A DNA stretch of 64,000 bases from Paractinoplanes lichenicola. Lineage in GTDB: Bacteria > Actinomycetota > Actinomycetes > Mycobacteriales > Micromonosporaceae. The DNA lies in assembly GCF_016785085.1 (NCBI RefSeq), contig NZ_JAENHO010000008.1:248001-312000 (forward strand), written 5' to 3'. The position numbers and the translations under genes are program-made. Each line of letters starts with the position of its first letter. Position 1 is the first letter of the stretch. The notes beneath the pieces are model-generated. The model was not told the DNA's origin, made no database searches, and saw only the letters and a list, made by a program, of their open reading frames with translations. Positions 1 to 9,100 of this stretch are shown in pieces.

Positions 1-1
1 C

Positions 2-523
2 GGCCCGCCCGACGACGCCGACCTGCTGCTGCAGCGCACGCTGCGCCAGGTCCGCCGCGAGTCGTCCGGCCGCCGTTACAAGCGGGTCGCCACGGTGACC
101 TCGATCGCCGCCGCGGTCGCCGCCATCGCGGTCGTGGGCGGGGTGCTGGTCGGGCGGGGCACGGCCCCGTCACCCGAGCCGCTCGCCCAGCCGACGGCCA
201 CCCTGTCGGTGCCGGCCGGGGCGCTGGTCGGCTCGGGCACAGACGCGGCCACCGGAGCCCGGATGGAAGTGGCGGTGACACCCGCCGCCGGCTGGGTGCG
301 GGTGACGGCCACGGTCGGGGGCATTCCCGCCGGTCAGAAGTGTGTGCTCGAGGTGGTCGGCCGCGACGGCTCCACCGCGGTCGCCGGCAGCTGGCTGGTC
401 TCCCCGGCGGGCGAGACGGGCGGCACGACCCTCAACGGCAGCGCCCTGATCGACCCCGACCAGGTCCGATCCGTCCGCATCGTCAACACGACAGGCACCC
501 AGTTCGTCTCGGTCGACGTCTGA
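2..523 (+). CDS. C-terminal part of an anti-sigma-factor-like membrane protein (5' end outside window)
   Basis: The frame is open from base 2 and has no start in the window, so this is the C-terminal 173 residues of a longer protein. A basic stretch (RRESSGRRYKR) is followed by one hydrophobic helix rich in Ala and Val (about residues 33-52), then a Thr/Pro linker and a beta-rich outer domain ending in QFVSVDV. This order, cytoplasmic basic tail, one membrane span and a small extracellular sensor-like domain, is typical of actinobacterial transmembrane anti-sigma factors encoded downstream of an ECF sigma gene. The sigma-binding N-terminal domain and any zinc motif lie outside the window, so the assignment is inference. 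It could also be another single-span membrane protein. Confidence 0.6.
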   Translation, partial: GPPDDADLLLQRTLRQVRRESSGRRYKRVATVTSIAAAVAAIAVVGGVLVGRGTAPSPEPLAQPTATLSVPAGALVGSGTDAATGARMEVAVTPAAGWVRVTATVGGIPAGQKCVLEVVGRDGSTAVAGSWLVSPAGETGGTTLNGSALIDPDQVRSVRIVNTTGTQFVSVDV

Positions 524-526
524 GCG

Positions 527-1138
527 TCAGTGCAGGACGGCCAGGGCCTCGGCCAGGGCGTCCTGCGCGTGGAAGACGTCGACCTCGTGCTGCTGCAGCG
601 GCCCGCCCGGTTCGGTGAGCCGGGCGGTCTCGGCACCCCCGGCGTAGAACGGCGCGAAACCCATGTCGCGGATCAGCGTCGACGCGGCCTGCCGGGCGTC
701 CCGGTGATCGCTGCAGACGAACTCGGCCAGCAACGGATCGTGCCCGCGCCGCCGGTTCAGCGTGGCCGTCGGCAGCGTGTTGAGCGCCTTGGCCCAGTGT
801 GCTTTCGGCGCCATCTGCTGCAGCTGCTCGAACCCGCTCGTCGCACCCATGTGCCCGGTCGGATTCGTCGCGTCGATGATGATTTTACCGTCGAGCGTCG
901 TGCCCGCCAGCTCGATCGCCTCGTACGCCGACTCCCAGTTGGGCGAGAACAACACCACGTCGGCGAACTCGGCCGTCTGCGCGATCGGCAGCGCCTTGCC
1001 GTGCCCCAACAGGTGATCCACCACGCCCGCGAGCCGCTCCGGATGCCGCGACGTCACCGCCACGTCATGCCCGCTCTCCGCACACCACTCGGCCAGCGTC
1101 GCACCGAGCTGACCCGCCCCGATCACGCCGATCTGCAT
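527..1138 (-). CDS. NADP-dependent reductase of the F420-dependent NADP reductase / coenzyme F420 fold
   Basis: A 203-residue protein starting with IGVIGAGQLGATLAEW, the glycine-rich Rossmann loop at the extreme N-terminus. TSRHPE after the second strand gives a basic residue that would favour NADP(H). The middle carries VVLFSPNW and KIIIDATNP, both typical of the NADP oxidoreductase family that includes F420-dependent NADP reductase; the length fits. The natural substrate cannot be read from the sequence, and many such proteins in actinobacteria act on F420 or small carbonyl compounds. The gene converges on the anti-sigma-like gene with only 3 bases between them and stands alone on its strand. 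Confidence 0.75.
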   Translation of the reverse strand: MQIGVIGAGQLGATLAEWCAESGHDVAVTSRHPERLAGVVDHLLGHGKALPIAQTAEFADVVLFSPNWESAYEAIELAGTTLDGKIIIDATNPTGHMGATSGFEQLQQMAPKAHWAKALNTLPTATLNRRRGHDPLLAEFVCSDHRDARQAASTLIRDMGFAPFYAGGAETARLTEPGGPLQQHEVDVFHAQDALAEALAVLH

Positions 1139-1376
1139 GCCCTTAGGTTGCCCGTTCCACCACCCTTTCGAGTGGCAAACCCGGATTTTCCGTTCTTCTC
1201 GTATCGCAGGCAAACCCCTTTCCCGTACGCCACGTCGACTCGGACAAAAGCACTGATCCTGAACCCGCCGCAACCGCGACCCAGTCGGGCCTCGCGGCCG
1301 TAGCGCGCAACCGGGATGTTCCCGCGTCCCCCAGCACGACGCGAACCCGCCCTCTTCCTGGTCACCTGATAAGGCA
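1139..1376. other. Intergenic spacer without a convincing gene
   Basis: Together with the terminator that follows, this makes a spacer of about 300 bases between the reductase start and the pectate lyase stop. It holds the promoter side of the reductase gene and one copy of a dispersed 30-bp repeat (1224-1253). No frame here has plausible codon use or a recognisable product. Confidence 0.5.
1224..1253 (+). repeat. Partial copy of a dispersed 30-49 bp repeat
   Basis: The 30 bases starting CGTACGCCACGTCG and ending ACAAAAGCAC match the first 30 bases of the repeats at 25180-25228 (same strand) and 23141-23189 (opposite strand) with three mismatches to the former. Only the inner part of the longer 49-bp form is present. 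Function unknown. Confidence 0.55.
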
Positions 1377-1414
1377 GCACCGGCCACCCCCGCTGTCAGG
1401 TGAGTGGCCGGTGC
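1377..1414 (-). terminator. Hairpin terminator of the pectate lyase gene
   Basis: A perfect 11-bp inverted repeat (GCACCGGCCAC at 1377-1387 and its complement at 1404-1414) with a 16-base loop lies 20 bases past the pectate lyase stop codon. It has no U-tract, as usual in high-GC actinobacteria. Confidence 0.7.
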
Positions 1415-1434
1415 GCGTACGGGGGGGTGTTTGC

Positions 1435-2964
1435 TCAGAGGATGCGGCGGATGCCGGCGCCAGCGTTGACCAGGGCCGGAACGGCCGCCGTGGGGTCGAG
1501 GCGGGTGCGCAGCGCAGGTGTCCAGCCGGCGTCGGGGGTCAGGTCGGGGTCGTGGGCGGCGTTGTAGGCGGCCACCAGGTCGACCGGCACGGCGGGCCGG
1601 TGCGAGTTCTGCACGAGCGTGCCCCGAGCCGTGATCCGGGTGCCCTTCCAATAGGCGATCACGTCGGACGGCGGCACGTCGGCGCTCAACCGGAAGTAGT
1701 TGTTCTCGGCGTAGATGCTTGACTCGACGCCCACCCCCAGCGAGTAGACGTATTCCTCATCCGTCGCCCTGTAGAGGTTGTTGAACACGTCGACCTGGCC
1801 GAACCGTACGCGGGGCGCCCTTTGGATCACGTTGCCGAAGCGGTTGTGATGCACGGTGACGCGCAGCTTGCCCACGTCGACGCCGGGCGTGTCGGTCGAG
1901 CCGATCAGCATCGTCTTGTCGTGGTCGTAGTAGTCGTTCCACGACACCGTGACCAGGTCGGACCCGCGGATGATGTCCGACGCGCCGTCGTGCACCTGAT
2001 AGGGCCGGCCGAAGTGGACCGGCTGGTCGCGGTCGTGGTTGTTGCCGTCGCTGAACGTGTTGTGGTCGAGCCACACGTTGGTCGCGCCGCTCAGCGACAC
2101 CAGGTCGTAGAGCGAGTTCCAGTTGCCCGCCGAGCCGTCGGTCGGGTCCCAGGCCGGGAAGCAGTCCGCGGCGTCGGTGACTTCCAGATTCCGTACGATC
2201 ACGTTGCTCACGTTGGTCAGCAGCAGACTGCCGTGCTCGAGCCGGCCGCCGTTGATCCCCAGAATGGTCGTGTTGCTGCCCACATTGATGCGAATGTGAT
2301 CGGACTGCCGCTTGGCCGACCGCACCCGAGCATCTTCGAGCACGCCCGTCGGCTTGCTCGCGGTTCCCCAGACCGCCGGGTCGTACGCGGCCAGGAAGCC
2401 CTCCAGCGAGTAGGCCGGGTCCGCGAAGTCCGCACACGACAACGCTTTCCCGCTGTCATCTTTGCGCAGGTCGATCCGCCCGCTGATCAGCACGATCTTG
2501 GGTGTCGCGTTCTGTCCGTTGGTGAGCGCGTCCCCGCCGAGCGCCTCGATCAGCTCCGCACGATTACGCACCACGAAGACGTGCGCCGCATCGGCCGCCG
2601 AACCCCCGCTGGTCCCCGCCCCGGCCGCCGCCCACCCGTCATCAGGCGCGATGCCCTGCCGCGCGACATCGAGCACACCCGCCCCGACACCGGCCGCCAA
2701 ACCCGCAACCGACGCACCCCCGGTCGACAGTCCGGCAGCCGGCGCACCCGCGGTCGACGGGCCAGCAACCGACGCACCCCCGGTCGACAGTCCAGCAGTC
2801 GACAGTCCAGTAGTCGCCACACCCGCACTCGGCGAACCCGTACTCGCCAGGCCCGCGCTCGGCGCGTCCGCGATCGGCAAGCCCGCGGGCGTCAGATCGG
2901 CGGCCGGGGCGGCCAGTGTGAACAGCAACGCGGCAACCAGTCCGGCCGCGGGAGCGATGGGCAT
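1435..2964 (-). CDS. Secreted pectate lyase, polysaccharide lyase family 1
   Basis: The 509-residue protein would cleave polygalacturonate by beta-elimination outside the cell. The ATG at 2964 is chosen because a GGAGAGGA ribosome site precedes it and it begins a clean signal peptide (MPIAPAAGLVAALLFTLAAP). Residues about 25-110 are a low-complexity Ala/Gly/Ser/Thr linker made of degenerate repeats such as TAGLSTGG. The catalytic beta-helix follows, with WLDHNTFSDG, a Ca-binding region VSWNDYYDHDKTMLIG and the catalytic-arginine segment IQRAPRVRFG, all hallmarks of PL1. The gene is divergent from a methyltransferase gene; a LacI-type operator lies 43 bases upstream and is shared with the pectinesterase gene and the sugar operon at 18858. 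The linker length is unusual and may vary by repeat slippage. Confidence 0.92.
   Translation of the reverse strand: MPIAPAAGLVAALLFTLAAPAADLTPAGLPIADAPSAGLASTGSPSAGVATTGLSTAGLSTGGASVAGPSTAGAPAAGLSTGGASVAGLAAGVGAGVLDVARQGIAPDDGWAAAGAGTSGGSAADAAHVFVVRNRAELIEALGGDALTNGQNATPKIVLISGRIDLRKDDSGKALSCADFADPAYSLEGFLAAYDPAVWGTASKPTGVLEDARVRSAKRQSDHIRINVGSNTTILGINGGRLEHGSLLLTNVSNVIVRNLEVTDAADCFPAWDPTDGSAGNWNSLYDLVSLSGATNVWLDHNTFSDGNNHDRDQPVHFGRPYQVHDGASDIIRGSDLVTVSWNDYYDHDKTMLIGSTDTPGVDVGKLRVTVHHNRFGNVIQRAPRVRFGQVDVFNNLYRATDEEYVYSLGVGVESSIYAENNYFRLSADVPPSDVIAYWKGTRITARGTLVQNSHRPAVPVDLVAAYNAAHDPDLTPDAGWTPALRTRLDPTAAVPALVNAGAGIRRIL
2705..2793 (-). repeat. 60-bp-period direct repeat in the pectate lyase linker
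   Basis: Bases 2705-2733 and 2765-2793 are identical over 29 bases, 60 bases apart, inside the low-complexity linker of the secreted lyase. The exact DNA identity suggests recent slippage or unequal crossing-over. Confidence 0.8.
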
Positions 2965-3006
2965 GGAGGGTCCTCTCCAGCGGCCGGTGGCAGCCGCACT
3001 GACATG

Positions 3007-3022
3007 CAGGAAAGCGCTTGCC
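3007..3022. promoter_or_regulatory. LacI-type operator upstream of the pectate lyase gene
   Basis: CAGGAAAGCGCTTGCC contains the palindrome AAGCGCTT and differs at one base from the site at 18805-18820, next to the LacI gene. It lies 43 bases upstream of the lyase start, in the divergent spacer with the methyltransferase gene. Confidence 0.75.
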
Positions 3023-3122
3023 GCCACCGTCACACGCTCGCTCGACGGTCGTCAATGGATCGGACAACGCAGGAAATTTGCAGTCCCCGAGCACAGGTTC
3101 GGCGGCGACTACGCTCCCCGGC

Positions 3123-3872
3123 ATGACGGCACATGACCACGGCCAGAATTCGAGTCGGGCGTGGCAAGCGCTCACCACCGACTACGAGCAGGCCCGCGCC
3201 CGAGAAGACTCGCTGGACCGGCTGGTCGAGTGGCCGGCCGAGCGGACCATGCTCGGCGATGTCACCGGCCGCTCGATCCTCGACCTGGGCTGCGGCAACG
3301 GCGGCAAGCTGGCGGAACTCGTGCTCGAAGGCGCGGCCGCCTCCGCCGGTGTCGACATCGCGGGAAACTTCATCGCCTCCCCGCCGCCCGGTGCCGAGCT
3401 GATTCAGGGCGACCTGTCCGAGCCCGACGCGCTGCCAGAACTGAGCGGCCGGACGTTCGACCGGATCCTGTTCCTGCAGTCGTTCGGCTACGCCAAGGAC
3501 CCGGTACGCACCCTGCGATCCGCGCGAGCGCTGCTCAACCAGGACGGTTTCATCCTGCTCACAAGAACTCAGCCCCTCCGCTACGCCGTAGAACGCGCCG
3601 AGCAGAACGGAACCACGGTCGGCGAGGAATACTTCGCCCGAGCCGACTACACGTACCGCCCAAGCTGGAACGAGCAGATCCCGCTCACAAAACGCACGTA
3701 CACAATGTCCGACCTGCTCAACGTCTTCAGCGCGGCCGGCCTGTGGATCGAGTCCGCCGACGAGCCCCACCTCGACGCCGAGACCGCGCGCCGCTACCCG
3801 CACAAGCAAGCGTGGATGAACAAATACCTAGGCATCCTGATCTTCAAACTGCGCCCCGTCGCCCCACTTTGA
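3123..3872 (+). CDS. Class I SAM-dependent methyltransferase
   Basis: A 249-residue protein with the SAM-binding motif ILDLGCGNGGK near residues 55-65, an acidic end of strand 2 (GVDIAG), motif II-like DRILFLQSFGYAKDP and the post-strand helix TLRSARALLNQDG, all of the UbiE/Methyltransf_11 type. The ATG at 3123 is preferred over upstream in-frame codons because the homologous fold starts soon after it and the upstream codons run into the operator region. The acceptor cannot be inferred. The divergent position opposite the pectate lyase may be incidental. The last five codons lie within the first unit of the repeat array that follows, so its C-terminus may be repeat-derived. Confidence 0.8.
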   Translation: MTAHDHGQNSSRAWQALTTDYEQARAREDSLDRLVEWPAERTMLGDVTGRSILDLGCGNGGKLAELVLEGAAASAGVDIAGNFIASPPPGAELIQGDLSEPDALPELSGRTFDRILFLQSFGYAKDPVRTLRSARALLNQDGFILLTRTQPLRYAVERAEQNGTTVGEEYFARADYTYRPSWNEQIPLTKRTYTMSDLLNVFSAAGLWIESADEPHLDAETARRYPHKQAWMNKYLGILIFKLRPVAPL

Positions 3873-4136
3873 GGCGTGGCGTGAGGGGTGGCGGCTCGGG
3901 GCGGGCTGTGCCTGTCGCCCCACTTTGTGGCGTGGCGTGAGGGGTGGCGGCTCGGGGCGGGCTGTGCCCGACGCCCCACTTCGAGGTGTGGCGTCAGAGG
4001 TGGCGGCCCGGGACCGGTTGTCGGGGCCGCGGAGGCCGGTAGTGCCGGGGCGGTGGCGTTGAGGCGTGTGGCGTCAGGGGTGGCGGTCAGGGAGCGGTTG
4101 TCGAGGCCGGTAGTGCCGGGGTGGTGGCGTGTGGTG
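3858..4136. repeat. Degenerate tandem repeats related to the 3' end of the pectinesterase gene
   Basis: Three units start at 3858, 3914 and 3970 with an exact 56-bp period (GTCGCCCCACTTTG...); the first two are nearly identical. Further on, blocks near 3998 and 4070 (GTGGCGTCAGAGGTGGCGG and a variant) resemble the real pectinesterase 3' end at 4132-4190, including its stop codon (GTGGTGTCAGAGGTGACGG). A second segment near 4012 also matches the pectinesterase sequence near 4157. The spacer therefore looks built from repeated, diverging copies of that gene's tail. Confidence 0.8.
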
Positions 4137-5207
4137 TCAGAGGTGACGGTCGGGGGACCAGTTGTCGGCGCCGCGCAGGAAGGCCGGAACCGTCTGCGTG
4201 GCGGCCTCGGCCGCGGTCAACTGGGGCCGGTCGGGTGTGATCAGGGCGCCCCGGCCGTAGTTGCGGTATTCGGCGAAGCGGGCGTCCTGCCAAGGCCACG
4301 TCCCGAAGTCGCTCCACGCGGCCGGGCCGATGTGCGCGTCGATGCGCGAGTCGCGGATGACGGTCTGGCCGATCGCGTTCGGGTCCTGGCTCGGATGCCA
4401 CGGCCGTCCGAGAAAGACGCTGGCCGCCGGGGCGTCGGACGTGAACGCGCAACGAGCGAACAGGAACCCGTGCGCGTTGGCGATATCAGTGCTCGGCGCC
4501 GTGACGTACCCGCGCGGGGTTGACTCTCGGTCCAGCGAGTGGATCCGGCAGCGCTCGAAGACGGCCGTGGCCCGGCCGAAGATGAAGTCGACGTCCCCCT
4601 CGACGTAGCAGTCCCGGAAATACGCACGGGCGATCGTCGTAGCGGCCGAACTGTTCGCGTACAGGGTGTCCTGATTGCCGAGGAACCGTACGCGCGTGAA
4701 CGCCACCCGATCGGCCCGCGTCAGCACGGCGACCGCCTGCCGGTTGGTGATCTCGGGATGGGCTGCCTCGTCGAACAGGTTCGCGAACGTCAGGTTGTGC
4801 GCCCGAAACCCCGCCCCGTCCACGGTCACCGACGCGCTGCCCGTCGTGCCCCACGTGCCCCCGGCCGGATTGGGCGTCCCATTGGCCCGATCGTCGGCGA
4901 TCACCACGTCGCCGGCCCGCCGCCCGAGCCCGACGATCGTGACGTCCGGCCGGTCCGCGGGGATGACAACCCTTCCCCGGTACGTCCCCGGCCGCACCGC
5001 GATCACGGTGCCGCCGCCGTCCACCGCCTCCTGAATGCCGGCGTAGTCCCCGCTTCCGTCCCCAGCCACCACGACACGCCGACCGGCCCCCGCCTGCTGC
5101 ATCGCGCCGACCGGCTCACCCGGTGCCGCGGAGGCCGCCCGCCCACCGAAGAGCGAAGACACCGTGACGACCCCCACCGAGGCCCCAAGAAACGTCCGCC
5201 GCCGCAT
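4137..5207 (-). CDS. Exported pectin methylesterase (pectinesterase), carbohydrate esterase family 8
   Basis: The 356-residue enzyme would de-esterify methylated pectin, producing substrate for the neighbouring pectate lyase. The start at 5207 has a GGGAG ribosome site and begins MRRRTFLGASVGVV, a twin-arginine type signal ending near ASA, so export is probably by Tat. CE8 motifs are all present: GNQDTLY with the transition-state Gln and catalytic Asp, DFIFG with the nucleophilic Asp, RGYVTAP, and FLGRPWHP with the conserved Arg. A LacI-type operator lies 34 bases upstream. A possible TTG start 8 codons earlier has no advantage. The 3' end is the apparent source of the degenerate repeats next to it. 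Confidence 0.93.
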   Translation of the reverse strand: MRRRTFLGASVGVVTVSSLFGGRAASAAPGEPVGAMQQAGAGRRVVVAGDGSGDYAGIQEAVDGGGTVIAVRPGTYRGRVVIPADRPDVTIVGLGRRAGDVVIADDRANGTPNPAGGTWGTTGSASVTVDGAGFRAHNLTFANLFDEAAHPEITNRQAVAVLTRADRVAFTRVRFLGNQDTLYANSSAATTIARAYFRDCYVEGDVDFIFGRATAVFERCRIHSLDRESTPRGYVTAPSTDIANAHGFLFARCAFTSDAPAASVFLGRPWHPSQDPNAIGQTVIRDSRIDAHIGPAAWSDFGTWPWQDARFAEYRNYGRGALITPDRPQLTAAEAATQTVPAFLRGADNWSPDRHL

Positions 5208-5240
5208 GCCACGTCTCCCACCGCTCGCCAAAAGCTCTTA

Positions 5241-5256
5241 GGTAAGGCCTTTCCTG
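5241..5256. promoter_or_regulatory. LacI-type operator upstream of the pectinesterase gene
   Basis: On the minus strand this reads CAGGAAAGGCCTTACC, identical to the 18805 site except for inversion of the central CG. A weaker related sequence, AAAAGCTCTTAGG, adjoins it at about 5230-5242. The distance to the start codon (34 bases) matches that of the other two sites. Confidence 0.65.
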
Positions 5257-5474
5257 CCGAACGGTAGGCAGCCAATCGATGCCGGTCAATAGTCCGGAGC
5301 GAGCCTGCAAACTTCCCGCCGACCATGGCGAAGTAATCCCAGTTGGGCGCCATGATCTGCAAACGCGGCCGCTCGATCGGTGTCGATCAAGGCGGGGCGA
5401 AGCGCGCAGCGGCGAGGAGCCGAGCGGGCGAGCAAAGAGGTGAGCGCGCGTATGCCGGGGTGGATCGAGGCGTC

Positions 5475-5996
5475 TCAGGAGGCGGCGTCGGCCAGTTCCT
5501 CGAGCCGGCGGGCGATGGTCGCGCGAACCGAGTCGGCCGGCGCGGCCTCGACGGCCTCGACGTTGGCGCCCGACGCGCTGCCCCCGACGCTGACGAACCG
5601 TACCTGTGGGAAGGCGGCCGCGGCCTCGCTCACGGCATCGGTCTGGTTCTGCCCCACGGCGATGATGACGCCGCACTGGCTGCCGGTCAGCGCGGTCAGG
5701 TGGGCCCGGGCGTTGGCAGGCGTCTTCGGGCCGGTGACCGACAAATATTGGACCCGGGTGTGGCTCGACAGCGAGCTCTCCTGCATGGCCTGCCAGACCG
5801 GCTGGGCCGTCGCGCCGGTGATCCCGGCCTCGTCGGTGAGCAGGCAGGCGGTGGCGTCGACGAACTCGAACTGCCGCGGCGGCTCCGGCCACAGCAGCCA
5901 TGTCCCCAGCCCGGCCGCGATCGCGAGGGCCGTGGCGCCGCCCGCCCACCACAGGCGTCGCCGGTTCTTCGGGACGGGAGTCGCTCGTTGAGGCAC
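5475..5996 (-). CDS. Small membrane-anchored protein resembling part of a BMP-family binding protein
   Basis: A 173-residue protein with a basic N-terminus (KNRRRLWW), a single Ala/Gly/Leu-rich transmembrane helix to about residue 37, and an outer domain. The outer domain contains ATACLLTDEAGITG, QCGVIIAVGQNQTDAV and FPQVRFVSVGG, which resemble strands of basic-membrane-protein (BMP/Med-like) ligand-binding folds. It is about half the length of a full BMP protein and lacks a lipobox, so it may be a minimal or reduced relative. GTG start at 5996. No transport genes adjoin it. Function unknown. Confidence 0.6.
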   Translation of the reverse strand: MPQRATPVPKNRRRLWWAGGATALAIAAGLGTWLLWPEPPRQFEFVDATACLLTDEAGITGATAQPVWQAMQESSLSSHTRVQYLSVTGPKTPANARAHLTALTGSQCGVIIAVGQNQTDAVSEAAAAFPQVRFVSVGGSASGANVEAVEAAPADSVRATIARRLEELADAAS

Positions 5997-6120
5997 CGGC
6001 GAATGTTATGACTTCAAGTTTTCCTAAACAATGCCTTGTGCAGATGTATCGATCCCTGGATGATCTCTCTCGCTGTTGCGTGGCCGATGCTCACGGTCAC
6101 GGGATTCATGGGGGAACATC

Positions 6121-9100
6121 ATGCGCCGCTCGGTCGGTGTGGCTACTGCTTTGGCTTTGTTTCTGACGGTCGGACTGCCTCCGGGGGCGGTGCCCGGCGA
6201 CGGCGGGTTCCCGCTGAGTGGTCTGCTGAAGTGGCTGGAACAGCCGGCGGCCCTGGCCGACGTGCTAGGCATGCCCGTGCAGCAGACGCCCTCCGGCCAG
6301 GGGGACCAGGGACATTACGTCTCCGGTGACAAGACCCGCGCCAACGGCGGGTCGGGTCAGCCGGCCGGACGCGGCATCGGCGCGGTTCCTGCCTCGCTTC
6401 CCGAGCCGGAGCAGCCGGGGCCGTGGAAGGCGCCGCCAGCGGCCGGCGCGGACAGCTTCGACGAGAAGACCAGCAAGCGCGTGCCGGAACGGTCCGGCGA
6501 GCGGTTCACCGAGTTCAAGAACGCCGACGGGTCCGTCACCCGCCGGCTCTACGGCAGCCGGGTCAACTATCGGGACGCCAAAGGCCGATACCAGCCGATC
6601 GACACCGGCCTGACCCGTCGCGACGGCCGCCTCGAAACCACCGCGAACTCCCTCTCCACGAGCCTGGCGGCCGAGGGCGCCGCCGAATCCCTGGTCTCGC
6701 TGACGACCGCCTCCGGCGACACTGTCGCGCTCGGGATGTCCGGCGCCGCCGCCGCGCCCGCCGCGGTCGACGGGTCCGTGGCGGCGTACGGGGAAATTCT
6801 TTCCTCGACGGACCTCGAGGCGGAAAGCCTGGCCGACGGGGTGCGCACGACCATCGTCCTGAAGGCGCCGGCGGCGGGCAATCAGTGGGTCCTTCCGCTA
6901 GATCTCGACGGGCTGACCGCGAGCCGGCAGACGGACGGCTCGATCGCCCTGGCCGGTGCCGACGGCAAGGCGGCGCTGCGGATGGCGCCGGGCCGCCTGG
7001 AGGATTCCAAGGTCGACCCGAAGTCCGGCACGCCCGCCCAGTCGCCCGCGGTGACCTACGAGCTGGCGACCGTCGAGGGCGCCCAGACGCTCAAGGTGAC
7101 GGCCGACCCGGCCTGGCTGACCGACCCGGCCCGCGAATACCCCGTACGCCTCACGTCCACCATCCTGACCGCGGACGCCCGCACCGACACCTTCGCCGAC
7201 AGCGACGACGCCACCACCAACCGGGACACCGACGACCTGCCCGTCGGCACCTGGAAGGACAAGTCGACGGTCGCGCGGTCGTTCCTGGGCTTCGACGCCA
7301 AGGCGGCCGACAGTTTCGGGGCCAAGCGGGTCCGGTCGGCCACGCTGCACCTGTACCACTCGTGGTCGGCCGACTGCGCCAACCAGCAGCCGATCTCCGT
7401 CCACCGGGTCGGCGAGGCCTTCAAGGGGACCGCACCGGCCGACGACGGCGGGCTGGCCGCCGCCCCCTCGTACTCGGCGCCGATCGGCACTCTGAGGGTC
7501 ACCGACAACAAGCCGGCGTGCACCAACGAGGAGGCCGACCGTGGTGTCGGCAAGTGGTGGCGCGCCGAGTTGGACCCCGGCGCGGTGGCCGACTGGTCGG
7601 CCGGGCAGCCCGCCGACGCCGGACTCGCCCTGACCACCTCGGAGACCGACGCCGCGGCGTTCAAGCGGTTCACGTCGGGCAACGTCGAGGGCGGCGAGTT
7701 CCAGCCGTTCGTCGAGGTGACCGCGGCCGACAACGTGCCGCCGCAGGTCAACGAGCAGTACCCGGGCTATGGCCAGGCGGTCACGACGCTGACGCCGGAG
7801 CTTCTGGCCGACGCGTCCGATCCCGACCTCGGACCCAAGTCGATGACGTACACCTTCATCATCTACAGCAACGACTCCAAGACCGAGATCCACCGGGCGA
7901 AGGACCTCCGGCGGAAGTCGTACACCGTGCCGGCCAGGGTGCTCAAGTGGGGTGAGTCCTACTACTGGAGCGTGCTGGTCGACGACGGCCAGGGCACCAA
8001 CGCCGAGTCGCTCTACAAGAACCTGCTGGTCACCGCGGTGCCGCAACCGGCCATCACGTCCGGGCTGTCGCAGAACTCGGGTCGCGCGTTCGACCCGGCG
8101 GTCGGCAACTACACCACCATGGCCCGCGACGCGATGGTCACCACGATCGGCCCGCCGCTGGAGATCGCGCGCTACTACAACAGCAACGACCCGCGTACCG
8201 GGCAGGCCCTGGGCGCCGGCTGGTCCAGCATCCTCGACGCCAAGGCCACCAACCGCGGCAACACCGTCGTCGTGACCTATCCGGACGGGCGCGAGATGGG
8301 GTTCGGCCGCAACGTCACCTCCACGGGCGTCATCTGGTACAGCTCGCCGGCCGGCCGGGGCACCGTGCTCTCGCCGATGTCGGGCGGCTACCAGCTCTGG
8401 GAGAAGGACGGCACTCGTTACGAGTTCACGCAGAACACCACGACCGCGGTCCGGTCGCTCAGCGCCATCAAGGACGTCCACGGCCGTACGCTCAAGCTGA
8501 ACTGGGTCGGCAAGAAGCTCGACAACCTGCAGTCCGCGTCGGGCCGGAAGCTCTTCTTGAAATGGGATAACGACGACAACCCGGTGCGGGTGGAAAAGGT
8601 CCACACCGACCCGGTGAACGGCGCCGCGAACACGTGGTCCTACTTCTACACCGGCACGTCGCTGACCAAGGTCTGCCCGCCGACCTCGGCCGACAAGTGC
8701 CACACCTATCAGCACACCGACGGCTCGCTCTACCCGACCGCCGTGAGCAACACCCAGCCCAGCTCGTACTGGCGGCTGAATGAGGCGAGCGGCGCGGTGG
8801 CGGCCAGTTCCGTGCTCGAGAACGCCGGCACGGACCGGGGAAACTACGTCGACGTCAACTACAGCGTCGACGGCCCGCTCACCGGCACGGCCTCCCGGGC
8901 GACTGGCTTCAACGGGTCGACGTCGAAGGTCGTGCTGCCGGCGAAACTGGCCGGGGATGCCGCCAATCAGTCGATCAGCATGTGGATGAAGACCGGCCTG
9001 AGCGGCCGGGCTCAGGTGCTGTACGGGCAGTCCTGGCAGAACAACGCCAACGTCCACACCAAGGCGGGCTACAACCCGACCCTCTACATCGACAAGGAAG

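Noticed and set aside
3858..4136. 56-bp tandem repeats as a CRISPR array
   Set aside because: Units are contiguous without unique spacers and degenerate towards a gene end; no cas genes.
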